DNA from: Psychrobacillus sp. OK028
Lineage (GTDB): Bacteria; Bacillota; Bacilli; Bacillales_A; Planococcaceae
Assembly: GCF_900103605.1 (NCBI RefSeq)
Contig: NZ_FNHY01000012.1
Span: 1-64,000 of the forward strand
DNA length: 64,000 nucleotides
Direction: 5' to 3'
The notes below the pieces were generated by a model. That model ran no database searches and was not told the DNA's origin. It was given only the letters and a program-made list of their open reading frames with translations. Below are positions 44,227-51,465 of the stretch, one piece after another; positions within the stretch are counted from its first letter, which is position 1; each line of letters opens with the position of its first letter. Position numbers and translations under genes: made by a program.

Positions 44227-44328
44227 TTGAAATCAATCTCTTTATTTCTTTTAGGTTTAATTGTTTCATGGTTGATACTGGGGGTTATTACAGGTGACTA
44301 TGGTATAAAAAACACACAATTTTTTTAG
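44227..44328 (+). CDS. 33-residue membrane peptide
   Basis: A 33-codon frame starting at TTG (44227), with GGAGGG 8 bases upstream, encodes a single hydrophobic helix (ISLFLLGLIVSWLILGVI) and the short tail TGDYGIKNTQFF. It lies alone between repeats R2 and R3. The RBS and strong hydrophobicity support a real microprotein. The family is unknown. Confidence 0.6.
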   Translation: MKSISLFLLGLIVSWLILGVITGDYGIKNTQFF

Positions 44329-44351
44329 TAATTTGCGTATTTAGGTGGCAA

Positions 44352-44415
44352 ATTAGCTATTCGGGTTTCTTAGGCAACTCCTTTTTCTTATTGAACTAAA
44401 GGGGCAGGTTAATAA
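44352..44415 (+). repeat. Cassette repeat R3 (degenerate)
   Basis: The left half is eroded (AGCTATTCGGGTTTCTTAG), but CTTTTTCTTATTGAACTAAAG and GGGCAGGTTAATAAAAT match the right half of the other copies. Confidence 0.65.
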
Positions 44416-44430
44416 AATGGGGGTGAATTT

Positions 44431-44823
44431 TTGAAAAGAAACAAAGTAATAATTTTCATTATATCTGTGATTTTTTTATTGTGCTTAGTGTGGATTTTAT
44501 TTCCGAATAAAAGTGCAGAAGTAAAAAGTTTCACCTATGAGATAGAGGAAAACAAGGACGAACTTATTATTGAAGTTAACTATCAATTCACTAACAATAC
44601 AGGCAATTTTAGTTATGCAACTATTGTTTTAGACAGCTTTTTTTATGAACGACTTAAGAATCCAGAATCTTTTGAACCCATTTTTTTAAACGGTGGAGTA
44701 TCTGGTTCTACAAGAATAATTATTAACAAAGAGGACTTAACTTCAGACTATATTGAATCGTTAAAATCAAAGGAAAGAAATCCTTTTCGTGCTATAAGTA
44801 TCGGTGAAGAAATTATTTTGTAA
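44431..44823 (+). CDS. Membrane-anchored protein of unknown function
   Basis: A 130-residue protein with one N-terminal membrane helix (about 5-24, VIIFIISVIFLLCLVWIL) and an outer domain of about 105 residues, rich in beta strands. I do not recognise the family. TTG at 44431 is supported by GGGGGTG. Stop is 5 bases before repeat R4, giving one cassette-like unit. Confidence 0.65.
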   Translation: MKRNKVIIFIISVIFLLCLVWILFPNKSAEVKSFTYEIEENKDELIIEVNYQFTNNTGNFSYATIVLDSFFYERLKNPESFEPIFLNGGVSGSTRIIINKEDLTSDYIESLKSKERNPFRAISIGEEIIL

Positions 44824-44828
44824 TAAAT

Positions 44829-44904
44829 TAACTAACGTGTGCTTTACTTCAAGAAGGAGTAAAGCATTTTTTCTTATTGAACTATCGAAGCAAATTACTT
44901 TTAG
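44829..44904 (+). repeat. Cassette repeat R4
   Basis: AACTAACGTGTGCTTTACTTC, AAGAAGGAGTAAAGC and TTTTTTC as in the others; the right palindrome has decayed (TTGAACTATCGAAGCAAATTAC). A protein frame that appears to run through this repeat (44804 onward) is not real. Confidence 0.8.
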
Positions 44905-44971
44905 AAGGATTATTTTAACTTCTTGGAGAAAAGTTAAGTGTTGGTCAAATAGTTTAAAGGAGGAAGATGTA

Positions 44972-45442
44972 ATGAATCGAACCAATTTTTTCTTAAGAAT
45001 GCTTGACACTACGTTCGACAAGGAGAGTTGGTATGCTCCGTTAAAGTCTGCAATTGATGGACTTACCGCTGAAGAGGCTATGTGGAGACCGGATGGAGAG
45101 GCAGCAAATACAATTTGGGAAAATGTTAATCATCTCATTTACTATAAAGAGAGACTAACAGCAAATTTACAAGGCCATGAATGGACACAAAATCTTGATG
45201 GTGATGAAACCTTCTCCTTGACGGAACAATTAAATGACAATAAGAAATGGTCAGAAATTGTTAAACGTGTAGAAATGGTTCAACACAATTTAAGAGAAGC
45301 AATAAGTAAAACAACAAATGGAGATTTTGAACAAAGTAATTTAGAAGAAAAGCTATATAATATAATACTTCACGATGCATACCATACCGGTCAAATTATT
45401 CAAATTAGGAAGATGCAAGGTTCTTGGCCGTCACATCGTTAA
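44972..45442 (+). CDS. DinB-family protein
   Basis: A 156-residue four-helix metal-binding protein of the DinB/YfiT group. Helix 1 has NFFLRMLDTTFDKESWYAPLKSAIDGLTAEEAMWRP, the second block has TIWENVNHLIYYKERL (first His), and the last has ILHDAYHTGQIIQIRKM (H-x3-H). DinB proteins act in thiol transfer or detoxification (bacillithiol-dependent for some). Start at ATG 44972 with AAAGGAGGA upstream; the longer frame is a run through repeat R4. Confidence 0.88.
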   Translation: MNRTNFFLRMLDTTFDKESWYAPLKSAIDGLTAEEAMWRPDGEAANTIWENVNHLIYYKERLTANLQGHEWTQNLDGDETFSLTEQLNDNKKWSEIVKRVEMVQHNLREAISKTTNGDFEQSNLEEKLYNIILHDAYHTGQIIQIRKMQGSWPSHR

Positions 45443-45514
45443 TAATAGGAAGCGAAGGCTCGTGAAATGTGGTATTTAAAGGAATATTGTTGAATAAGCG
45501 TCACCTTTCTTCTT

Positions 45515-45570
45515 CTACTAACGGGTGCTTTACTTCAAGAAGGAGTAAAGCCTTTTTTCTTATTTTCATA
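45515..45570 (+). repeat. Cassette repeat R5
   Basis: CTACTAACGGGTGCTTTACTTC, AAGAAGGAGTAAAGCC and TTTTTTCTTAT are complete; the right palindrome is missing (ATTTTCATAAAA). Confidence 0.8.
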
Positions 45571-45606
45571 AAAAAACTCACGTTTATTAAAAGGGGGGAG
45601 TATTTG

Positions 45607-46023
45607 TTGAAGTGGAAGAAAAGATGGACTGCAATTGTTTTGATAGGGGTAGTTCTTATAGTACTAATTGCTAACATAGATACCTCAAAAGAGACAGTTA
45701 TTTATCACGTTCCTGAAGGATTTAAAGGTTGTATGACAATCTATTATAGTCAAAAAGGACATGAAACCTTGGACATGAAGGATAATGAAATAATAATAGA
45801 TATTCCTAAAGATGGGAAGGTGATAACTTCTACCTCTGAGAAAGATTTTAATAAAATTGGTTGGCATAAAACAAAGGCGTATTACGTGAATAATTCAGGT
45901 GCAAGAATAAAGAAAATACCCAATTCAATGTATCAAAACGGCATGAGTTCAACATCGAATAATGACCCTAAGTCAGCACGATTCACTATATCGTTTGATG
46001 ATGTGTCTGATAATTGTTATTAA
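45607..46023 (+). CDS. Exported or membrane-anchored protein of unknown function
   Basis: A 138-residue protein. KWKKRW plus a hydrophobic helix (about 8-24, TAIVLIGVVLIVLIANI) forms an anchor or signal; the rest is a hydrophilic outer part. No family recognised; CMTIYYSQKGHETLDM and KKIPNSMYQNGMSSTSN are the conserved-looking segments. TTG at 45607 is preceded by AAGGGGGGAG. The longer frame from 45469 runs through repeat R5 and is rejected. Confidence 0.65.
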   Translation: MKWKKRWTAIVLIGVVLIVLIANIDTSKETVIYHVPEGFKGCMTIYYSQKGHETLDMKDNEIIIDIPKDGKVITSTSEKDFNKIGWHKTKAYYVNNSGARIKKIPNSMYQNGMSSTSNNDPKSARFTISFDDVSDNCY

Positions 46024-46061
46024 GTGTGAAAGGGTGTAACCCGTATTAAATCCCGTAACTT

Positions 46062-46196
46062 TCTTCAACTAACCGGTGCTTTAGTTCAACAAGAACTTCA
46101 TTTTGATGGTCTAATTTTTCCGAAACATCAAGTAGATCTCAGAAATCCATTGTGAAATGTCACACTTAAACTAATGCAGCAGTTTAGTTGAATAAG
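46062..46196 (+). repeat. Cassette repeat R6 (expanded)
   Basis: The left end TTCAACTAACCGGTGCTTTAGTTC and the right end AACTAA-TGCAGCAGT-TTAGTTGAATAAG are both present, but about 75 bases of unrelated sequence lie between them and the inner hairpin is lost. Confidence 0.65.
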
Positions 46197-46253
46197 GGAT
46201 AGTGTTATAAATAATATGTACATTAAGGTGATAATTTAATTTTGGGGGTTTAT

Positions 46254-46712
46254 ATGGGCTATATTATGGATTTAAGAAAGTTAGTAGGTAGTCGTCCACT
46301 TATAATGGTCGGTGCCTGCGTCATTGTAATAAATAAAGATAATAGGCTACTATTGCAACTACGTAAGGATAATAATTGTTGGGGATTAGCTGGTGGTTCT
46401 TTAGAAATGGGTGAATCTTTAGAGCAAGCAGCTAAAAGAGAATTACTGGAAGAAACAGGTTTGGTAGCAAATAAATTAGCGTTATTCAATGTCTATTCAG
46501 GCGAAAAGTTCTACTATAAATATCCGCATGGTGATGAGGTTTATAACGTAGTAACAGCTTACATATGTAATGATTATGAAGGTGTATTAAAAAAAGAGGA
46601 TAGTGAAGTTCAAGAATTACATTTCTTTGAATTCAACGAACTTCCGTCGAACATTAGCCCACCCGATTTACCGGTAATACAAGAATACATACAAAAGTTT
46701 ATGTTCAACTAA
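46254..46712 (+). CDS. NUDIX hydrolase
   Basis: A 152-residue NUDIX protein. The NUDIX box is complete: GGSLEMGESLEQAAKRELLEETGL (G-x5-E-x7-R-E-x2-E-E-x-G). It hydrolyses a nucleoside diphosphate linked to X, substrate unknown. ATG at 46254 has GGGGGT as the RBS. It resembles the NUDIX gene at 63380-63820 (shared N-terminus LRKxVGxxP, YYK/IENPNGD-like core), so the array gene may be a distant duplicate or a transferred copy. Confidence 0.9.
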   Translation: MGYIMDLRKLVGSRPLIMVGACVIVINKDNRLLLQLRKDNNCWGLAGGSLEMGESLEQAAKRELLEETGLVANKLALFNVYSGEKFYYKYPHGDEVYNVVTAYICNDYEGVLKKEDSEVQELHFFEFNELPSNISPPDLPVIQEYIQKFMFN

Positions 46713-46783
46713 CGGGTGCTTTACCTCAAGAAAGGTTAAAGCGTTTTTCATTGAACTAAAGCGGCAGAATAGTTCAATTAAAC
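46703..46783 (+). repeat. Cassette repeat R7
   Basis: TTCAACTAACGGGTGCTTTACCTC, AAGAAAGGTTAAAGCG and TTTTTC, then the palindrome TTGAACTA-AAGCGGCAGAA-TAGTTCAA. The repeat begins inside the last codons of the NUDIX gene, so stop codon and repeat overlap. Confidence 0.88.
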
Positions 46784-46806
46784 ATTAGAATTATAGGGGT
46801 GATTTT

Positions 46807-47004
46807 ATGGATAATCTTAATATGCTTATTGTAATATTTATTGTAGTATCTATTGGTGGATTATTAGCCCTTTATGGAGTCATAGAAGCAGCAGTCAGAA
46901 ATGGTATTAATAGTTCAATAATTGGGCAATTTCTTGAAAAAAAGAATGGAACTGAAGAAGACAAAAAAACTTTTCTAGATAATGATTTAGATAACAGGGA
47001 TTAA
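46807..47004 (+). CDS. Small single-helix membrane protein
   Basis: A 65-residue protein: a hydrophobic helix (about 5-28, MLIVIFIVVSIGGLLALYGVIEA) followed by a charged tail (KKNGTEEDKKTFLDNDLDN). Unknown function. The RBS is TAGGGGTG and the start is ATG. It lies between repeats R7 and R8. Confidence 0.65.
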   Translation: MDNLNMLIVIFIVVSIGGLLALYGVIEAAVRNGINSSIIGQFLEKKNGTEEDKKTFLDNDLDNRD

Positions 47005-47010
47005 ATTCGC

Positions 47011-47101
47011 TCTTCAACTAACGGGTGCTTTAGTAAACAAGTGACTGCCTGTAAAGGTAGCTTTTTCTTATCGAACTAACGAGCAGGTTAGTTTAACAAC
47101 A
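47011..47101 (+). repeat. Cassette repeat R8
   Basis: TTCAACTAACGGGTGCTTTAG, then a divergent inner hairpin (CTGCC/GGTAG) with CTTTTTC, then CGAACTAA-CGAGCAGG-TTAGTTTAAC. The middle varies while both ends are kept. Confidence 0.82.
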
Positions 47102-47152
47102 ATTTGAAACTAAGTACGTAATATGGATCTAATCCTTCAAGGGGGTGTTATT

Positions 47153-47467
47153 GTGAAAAATAAAATTACAATCAGTTTTATATTATTAATTTGTTTATTT
47201 TTTGCTGGCTGTTCTGATGATTATCAAGAAAGTTTTACTTTCACAGGTACAGTAGAGGAAATTCTTATAGAAGAAATGTTAGTTATTAAAGAATATGGCG
47301 GAGTCGAAGAAGGTAGAAAAGATGGAAATGTATATGAAATACCCGTTGATGATGTAGAGAAATATAACATTGGGCAGAAACTTGAAATAACTGTCTTCTC
47401 TAATACTTCTGATGATAGTTGGGATTTATACAATATGAAGTTCGATATAAAAACTGTCGAAAGTTAA
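47153..47467 (+). CDS. Small lipoprotein with OB-fold-like domain
   Basis: A 104-residue lipoprotein: signal peptide KITISFILLICLFF, lipobox FAGCSDD, then FTGTVEEILIEEMLVIKEYG and the strand-rich core EIPVDDVEKYNIGQKLEITV, a pattern seen in DUF3221-type proteins. Start at GTG 47153, with AAGGGGGTG upstream. It is secreted to the membrane face; no ligand is known. Confidence 0.75.
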   Translation: MKNKITISFILLICLFFAGCSDDYQESFTFTGTVEEILIEEMLVIKEYGGVEEGRKDGNVYEIPVDDVEKYNIGQKLEITVFSNTSDDSWDLYNMKFDIKTVES

Positions 47468-47470
47468 GCT

Positions 47471-47557
47471 TCTTCTTCAACAAACGTGTGCTTTACTTCA
47501 AGAATTAGTAAAGCTTTTTTCTTGTTGAACTAACGCAACAGTTTAGTTTAAGAAGAG
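47471..47557 (+). repeat. Cassette repeat R9 (complete)
   Basis: Left end TTCAACAAACGTGTGCTTTACTTC; hairpin CTTTACTTC/AATTAGTAAAGC, then TTTTTTC; right end TTGAACTAA-CGCAACAGT-TTAGTTTAAGAAG. The outer TTCAAC(T)AA and the right TTAGTT-AA are inverted repeats of each other. Confidence 0.85.
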
Positions 47558-47587
47558 TTCTGTGTTATTAGAAAAGGGGTGGATGAT

Positions 47588-48439
47588 ATGGATGGCTTAG
47601 AAGTTCCATTGAGGACAATTGAACTGAAAAAAATCTTAATGGAAATTAAGAGCGGAGGAAGAACTTGGGAAGAAGAAAGTATAGTTTGTATAGTCAAATC
47701 TATGGTTGAGCACATCGGTTCAACTGATTGTGAACTGAGAGACCACCTAATTTATAGCTCTTTTTATCAATTAATTAAAGAAAAAGATAAAATTAGTCAT
47801 GAGTTATTAAATGAACTACTAGAATTGTGTTTAAGTGATTTGTTATTTAAAGGAATTGGGGAAAATGAAACTGATACTGTTTTTACAAGGTCGTTTACTA
47901 CTCTTTTAATAGCACTTATTCTATATAGGGATAATGAAGACAACTTTCTCTCCCAAGAAACGGTTTTTAAAATAAAAGAAAAATTACTCGATTACATTAG
48001 TTTGGAGAAGGATTTACGGGGATATGTAGCTGTAAAAGGCTGGGCTCACAGTGTTGCTCATGTAACTGACGCTATTGATGAACTTGTAAAAAGTTCAAAA
48101 ATAGATAAGAAATTTTACTTGAAAATATTAAAAGTACTATGGAGTAAGGCATTTGTTTCAACTAGTGTTTATATACATAATGAAGATGAAAGGATTCTAA
48201 TTCCCATACTAGAAATGGTAAATAACGGATTGGAACAAGTAGAAATAGAAACGTTAATACAAAATGTACCATTTGAATTAAAAATTCAAAAAGAACAGTT
48301 AGAGGAAGAAGAGTATTGGTTTTTATATTCTAACTGTAAGACATTCTTAAAAAGTTTTTACATCAAAGTTAATAAGAATTGTGAATTAGTACCTCTTAAA
48401 AAGAGTATTGAAAAGTGTCTATTCGAAATTTCTTTGTAA
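47588..48439 (+). CDS. DUF2785-family protein
   Basis: A 283-residue helical protein. YVAVKGWAHSVAHVTDAIDELVKS is the DUF2785 signature; LRDHLIYSSFYQLIKE and EDERILIPILEM are typical helices. Function unknown. ATG at 47588 has AAGGGG 8 bases upstream; the GTG three codons earlier lies in the RBS. It lies between repeats R9 and R10. Confidence 0.85.
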   Translation: MDGLEVPLRTIELKKILMEIKSGGRTWEEESIVCIVKSMVEHIGSTDCELRDHLIYSSFYQLIKEKDKISHELLNELLELCLSDLLFKGIGENETDTVFTRSFTTLLIALILYRDNEDNFLSQETVFKIKEKLLDYISLEKDLRGYVAVKGWAHSVAHVTDAIDELVKSSKIDKKFYLKILKVLWSKAFVSTSVYIHNEDERILIPILEMVNNGLEQVEIETLIQNVPFELKIQKEQLEEEEYWFLYSNCKTFLKSFYIKVNKNCELVPLKKSIEKCLFEISL

Positions 48440-48506
48440 TAGAAGCTAAGAACTAAATAACTAACACGAGTGTTAAACTTATCATGACTGCTACCAAAAG
48501 AGTATA

Positions 48507-48562
48507 GTTTATTCAACTAATGGGTGCTTTACTTCAAGAAGGGGTAAAGTCTTTTTGAAATG
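48507..48562 (+). repeat. Cassette repeat R10 (left half)
   Basis: TTATTCAACTAATGGGTGCTTTACTTC, AAGAAGGGGTAAAGTC and TTTTTG; the right palindrome is absent. Beyond it the sequence turns directly into the alcohol dehydrogenase fragment, so the array ends here. Confidence 0.8.
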
Positions 48563-48822
48563 CGTTATGTTGCCTACAGGTAGGTGGTCGTGTGTATCTC
48601 TAGTTGGTATTTTTAGCAAAGAGATGGTTGTACCATTCCCAGAGATTTTCTTCAAAACCTTATCAATCCGTTTCGGTTTAGGTGACCTTAAAAATATGAA
48701 CCGCTTAATTAGAATTAACACCACTTACTACACATCGTATTAGCTTAAACGACATTGAAAAAGGCTATGATATTTTTGAAAGTAGTAAGGAACCTGTAGT
48801 AAAAATTGCGATTACTCCTTAA
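48558..48822 (+). pseudogene. Truncated zinc-type alcohol dehydrogenase (C-terminal part)
   Basis: Two frames match the C-terminal third of a zinc-dependent alcohol dehydrogenase: SLVGIFSKEMVVPFPEIFFKTLSIRFGLGDLKNMNRL and, after a frame change near 48708, ELTPLTTHRISLNDIEKGYDIFESSKEPVVKIAITP to the stop. About ten residues are missing between them, and the catalytic and zinc-binding domain is gone. The truncated edge is at repeat R10. Confidence 0.8.
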
Positions 48823-48836
48823 TTGTTCTTCTGCAT

Positions 48837-48881
48837 AAACAAGCTCCCAATATACTTTTATGTAAATTGGGAGCTTGTTGC
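48837..48881. terminator. Bidirectional terminator
   Basis: ACAAGCTCCCAATA and AAATTGGGAGCTTGT form the stem around ACTTTTATGT. It lies between the dehydrogenase remnant and the converging iron-lipoprotein gene. Confidence 0.88.
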
Positions 48882-48882
48882 A

Positions 48883-49302
48883 TTATTTTATTTTTTCTAC
48901 ATCAGAAAGGACACTATCCAAATCGTCAGCGGCTTTATTTAATGTGTCTTTATCAAGAGGATCAACTTCTACGCCTGCTTCAATCAAGTGAAGGGGTATT
49001 TCAACTTGTTCATAAAGGTCCGCGTCTTTTTCTTTTACTTCATCTTCAAAACTCTCCCAAATTTCTTCTAAATTTTCGCCATTTGCTTTGGCTTTTTTAG
49101 GATCATTTTCTTCTAATCTGACTTTCAAATCGGCAATTTCAGCTTTCATTTCTTTTGCTCCATCTGCTATCGATGTTTGTGAAGTCGTCTCTTCTGTCTG
49201 GGTGTTATCATCAGTTTTTGTTTTTTCATCTTTTGTTCCACAAGCCGATAAAGCCATTGATGCTGCGATGATAATAGGGAATACGTATTTTTTAGATTGC
49301 AT
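48883..49302 (-). CDS. Iron-uptake-associated lipoprotein
   Basis: A 139-residue lipoprotein: signal peptide and lipobox ALSACGTK, a Thr/Glu-rich linker and a helical domain (about 45-135, EMKAEIADLKVRLEENDPKKAKANGENLEEIWESFED). The helical domain recalls the iron-binding helices that precede FTR1 permeases. It overlaps the end of the permease gene by 11 bases on the same strand, so it is the second gene of the unit and probably aids iron delivery. Confidence 0.8.
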   Translation of the reverse strand: MQSKKYVFPIIIAASMALSACGTKDEKTKTDDNTQTEETTSQTSIADGAKEMKAEIADLKVRLEENDPKKAKANGENLEEIWESFEDEVKEKDADLYEQVEIPLHLIEAGVEVDPLDKDTLNKAADDLDSVLSDVEKIK

Positions 49303-50800
49303 GATTAAGTTCCTCCTGTTTTTTCATTCTTGATTGTATGGTCTTTTGTTTTATTTTAACCAAAATGGCTACAAAAACTGCCACGACTAACAAAATCATT
49401 TGGGGAATAAAGCTCTCCCAAGTTGAATAAATCGCAAAAAAATCATTGGTTGGGATGGGAGCTTGTGTAGCTGGAATAAACCCGGCTAATTGTAAACCAT
49501 GAATCCCCATTCCCGTAAACTTAAAGCACAAGTAGAACATTAGAATACTCGACACCATGAAAAATGGACGCATCGGAATTTTTAAGCCTACTTTTAAAAC
49601 TAAGTAAGAGGTAACCAATAAAATGATGAGACCAATCGCTATACCACCTAATAAGGAACTTAAGTCAATAGAAGATGCCATGCCAATATAAAATAAGACA
49701 GTCTCAGTCCCTTCACGGAATACAGCCAGAAAAGCTAAAATCGCAATCGAAAGTAAACTTCCAGTATTGAGCGCCTTCGTGCTTTTCTTTTGAATATAGC
49801 GATTCCATTCTAAAATACTCGATTTACTATGAAGCCAATAGCTCATGTAGAGGAGCATGACAGCAGCAAAGACGCCTGTCCATCCTGCAATCAGGAAGTT
49901 GTTGTGACCAAATGTACCAGCTGAGAATAAGAAGTTGACCAAAACGCCAAGAACAAGACTGATGCCAATACCAGAACCTACACCTACCCAAATCCATTTT
50001 TTCTTGTCCGAATGACCAGATTTCTTTAAAAAGCCCATAAGTGCTACAACAACCAATAGCGCTTCTAACCCTTCGCGTAACATAATGGTTGTAGCATCCA
50101 ACATCGTATAGCTAGTTTTTGAAACAAGTGGAGATAAATAATCTCTCATTTCTTCAATGGTTTTTTTTGCCCCTTTTAGATCGGGCGGATTAGCTGAAAG
50201 CATAGAATATGAAGTAACCATATCACTTTCTGCATTTTTATAGACAGTTGCAGACTGAATAAGCACTACTCCTTCAACGTCCAACCATGATTTTCTGAAT
50301 TCTTCTATACCAGATTTAGCCCCGTCAATATCTTGGTTATCAATTTTGTCTAAAGATTGATTTAATAGCAAAATTAGTTTTGCAACATCTGCATTATTTT
50401 TTGAAGCATCTTTATCAGCAACTGAAGTTGGTGAGAAGTGACCTTCAAAAAATTTTGTATTCGTTTGTTTCAATTGTTGAAGTGATTTTTGAAGACTTTT
50501 CGAGTTAACTGGGTCTTGAGCTAAAGCAAACTGAACTTGTCCCATTTTATCTTCAATATCATGGTAAGCCTGTTCAGATTTTTCTTTAATACCTGATTCA
50601 AAGGAAATCCAATTTGAAGTGTAATCTTTAAATTGTTCTGAAGCAGCTTTTATGTCACCCATTTGAACTAATTTAACCACTTCATCAATTTGAACGTTTG
50701 CTTGACTCAAGTCTTCTTCCGGACTAGAAGCGAAGCTTGTCGTTGGAAAAATTAATATCCCGATGAGGGTGATTAGTAAAGTAAAATTCATGGATCGCAT
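49292..50800 (-). CDS. FTR1-family high-affinity iron permease (EfeU-like)
   Basis: A 502-residue protein: signal/anchor helix (about 5-25), a long outer helical domain (about 30-230) and a seven-helix FTR1 domain. Both REG-x-E iron motifs are visible: REGLE at 242-246 and REGTE at 362-366. It imports ferric iron, often with an extracytoplasmic helper protein. A Fur box lies 51-73 bases upstream of the start. The RBS is AAAGGAG. The fused N-terminal domain seems to replace a separate EfeO-like part (inference). Confidence 0.94.
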   Translation of the reverse strand: MRSMNFTLLITLIGILIFPTTSFASSPEEDLSQANVQIDEVVKLVQMGDIKAASEQFKDYTSNWISFESGIKEKSEQAYHDIEDKMGQVQFALAQDPVNSKSLQKSLQQLKQTNTKFFEGHFSPTSVADKDASKNNADVAKLILLLNQSLDKIDNQDIDGAKSGIEEFRKSWLDVEGVVLIQSATVYKNAESDMVTSYSMLSANPPDLKGAKKTIEEMRDYLSPLVSKTSYTMLDATTIMLREGLEALLVVVALMGFLKKSGHSDKKKWIWVGVGSGIGISLVLGVLVNFLFSAGTFGHNNFLIAGWTGVFAAVMLLYMSYWLHSKSSILEWNRYIQKKSTKALNTGSLLSIAILAFLAVFREGTETVLFYIGMASSIDLSSLLGGIAIGLIILLVTSYLVLKVGLKIPMRPFFMVSSILMFYLCFKFTGMGIHGLQLAGFIPATQAPIPTNDFFAIYSTWESFIPQMILLVVAVFVAILVKIKQKTIQSRMKKQEELNHAI

Positions 50801-50850
50801 TCTTTCGGCTCCTTTTATATTAATAGTTGAATAAATTGGTATTAGATTAA

Positions 50851-50873
50851 TTGATAATGAAAATTATTATCAA
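50851..50873 (-). promoter_or_regulatory. Fur box of the iron permease operon
   Basis: TTGATAAT-GAAAATT-ATTATCAA is an 8-7-8 inverted repeat that fits the Fur consensus GATAATGATAATCATTATC closely. It lies upstream of the FTR1 gene. Repression by Fur with iron is expected. Confidence 0.85.
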
Positions 50874-50991
50874 TTAGATTCTTTCTAATTGTAAGTTTTT
50901 TGAGATGTCATGTCAATTACAGAAATATGGGAAAAGGTCCATTAATAGAGGGAAAACAAAGACTACTTTCTTTAAAGAACTAATGAGGCTT

Positions 50992-51232
50992 GTGCGGTCG
51001 AGCCTAGGTCGTATCAAATAGCGGGTAGGATTCCTGACGAGAAAGAGCGGCAAGAAGAATAAAAAAACTTATCTGGAGTCAGAGACCTTGGCAGTCACAC
51101 ATTGATATGATACGACAACTCACGAAGTCCTACCGGTCTTTTCTTTATATCGAGTATGGTGTACAAGCGATAATAAGCAAGGAAGCCAATTGCGGTTGTA
51201 GGGAGTCGGATAACAGCGTAGTACCAATGGAC
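50992..51232 (+). mobile_element. Possible 5' remnant of a group II intron
   Basis: GTGCGGTCGAGCC at the left edge, then GCGGGTAGGATTCCTGACGA, TTGGCAGTCACACATTGATA, GAAGTCCTACCGG and GGGAGTCGGATAACAGCGTA, look like the 5' domain I sequences of bacterial group II introns (GTGYG start). No reverse transcriptase follows and no domain V is seen. It ends where repeat R11 begins. Recognition is from memory of such introns, not a covariance search. Confidence 0.45.
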
Positions 51233-51286
51233 CATCAACTAATGGATGCTTTACTTTAAGAATGGGTAAAGACCTTTTCTATGTTT
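51233..51286 (+). repeat. Cassette repeat R11 (isolated copy)
   Basis: ATCAACTAATGGATGCTTTACTTTAAG, ATGGGTAAAG and ACCTTTTC match the left half of the array element; it lies 2.7 kb from R10 and no cassette gene follows it. Confidence 0.65.
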
Positions 51287-51348
51287 ATCGTAGTTGCATC
51301 ATGGAAAAAGAGCTTTCAGGTAAATAAGAAAAATTGTCCTGTTATAAC

Positions 51349-51386
51349 AAACACCTAGTGAGAAGTATCACTAGGTGTTTAATATT
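51349..51386. terminator. Hairpin, terminator-like
   Basis: AAACACCTAGTGA and TCACTAGGTGTTT are a 13-bp inverted repeat with a GAAGTA loop, followed by AATATTT. It lies between the repeat remnants and the glycosyltransferase gene. The gap 50801-51465 otherwise holds the Fur box, the intron-like piece and R11 only. Confidence 0.6.
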
Positions 51387-51465
51387 TAACGAGTATTTGA
51401 GAAGAGAACCGGGTATAGGATAGCAAAATCTAATCTCTTTTCGAGAGATAGAAAGAAGGTCCAGA

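Noticed and set aside
44804-44971. N-terminal extension of the DinB gene
   Set aside because: The frame runs through repeat R4 (CFTSRRSKAFF is translated repeat). ATG at 44972 with AAAGGAGGA is the real start.
45469-45606. N-terminal extension of the gene at 45607
   Set aside because: Same translated repeat (R5) as in the DinB extension; TTG at 45607 has the RBS.
42030-48562. Classical integron with attC sites
   Set aside because: The elements lack the RYYYAAC/GTTRRRY core of attC and no IntI gene is seen in the window, so the term integron is not used for the array.
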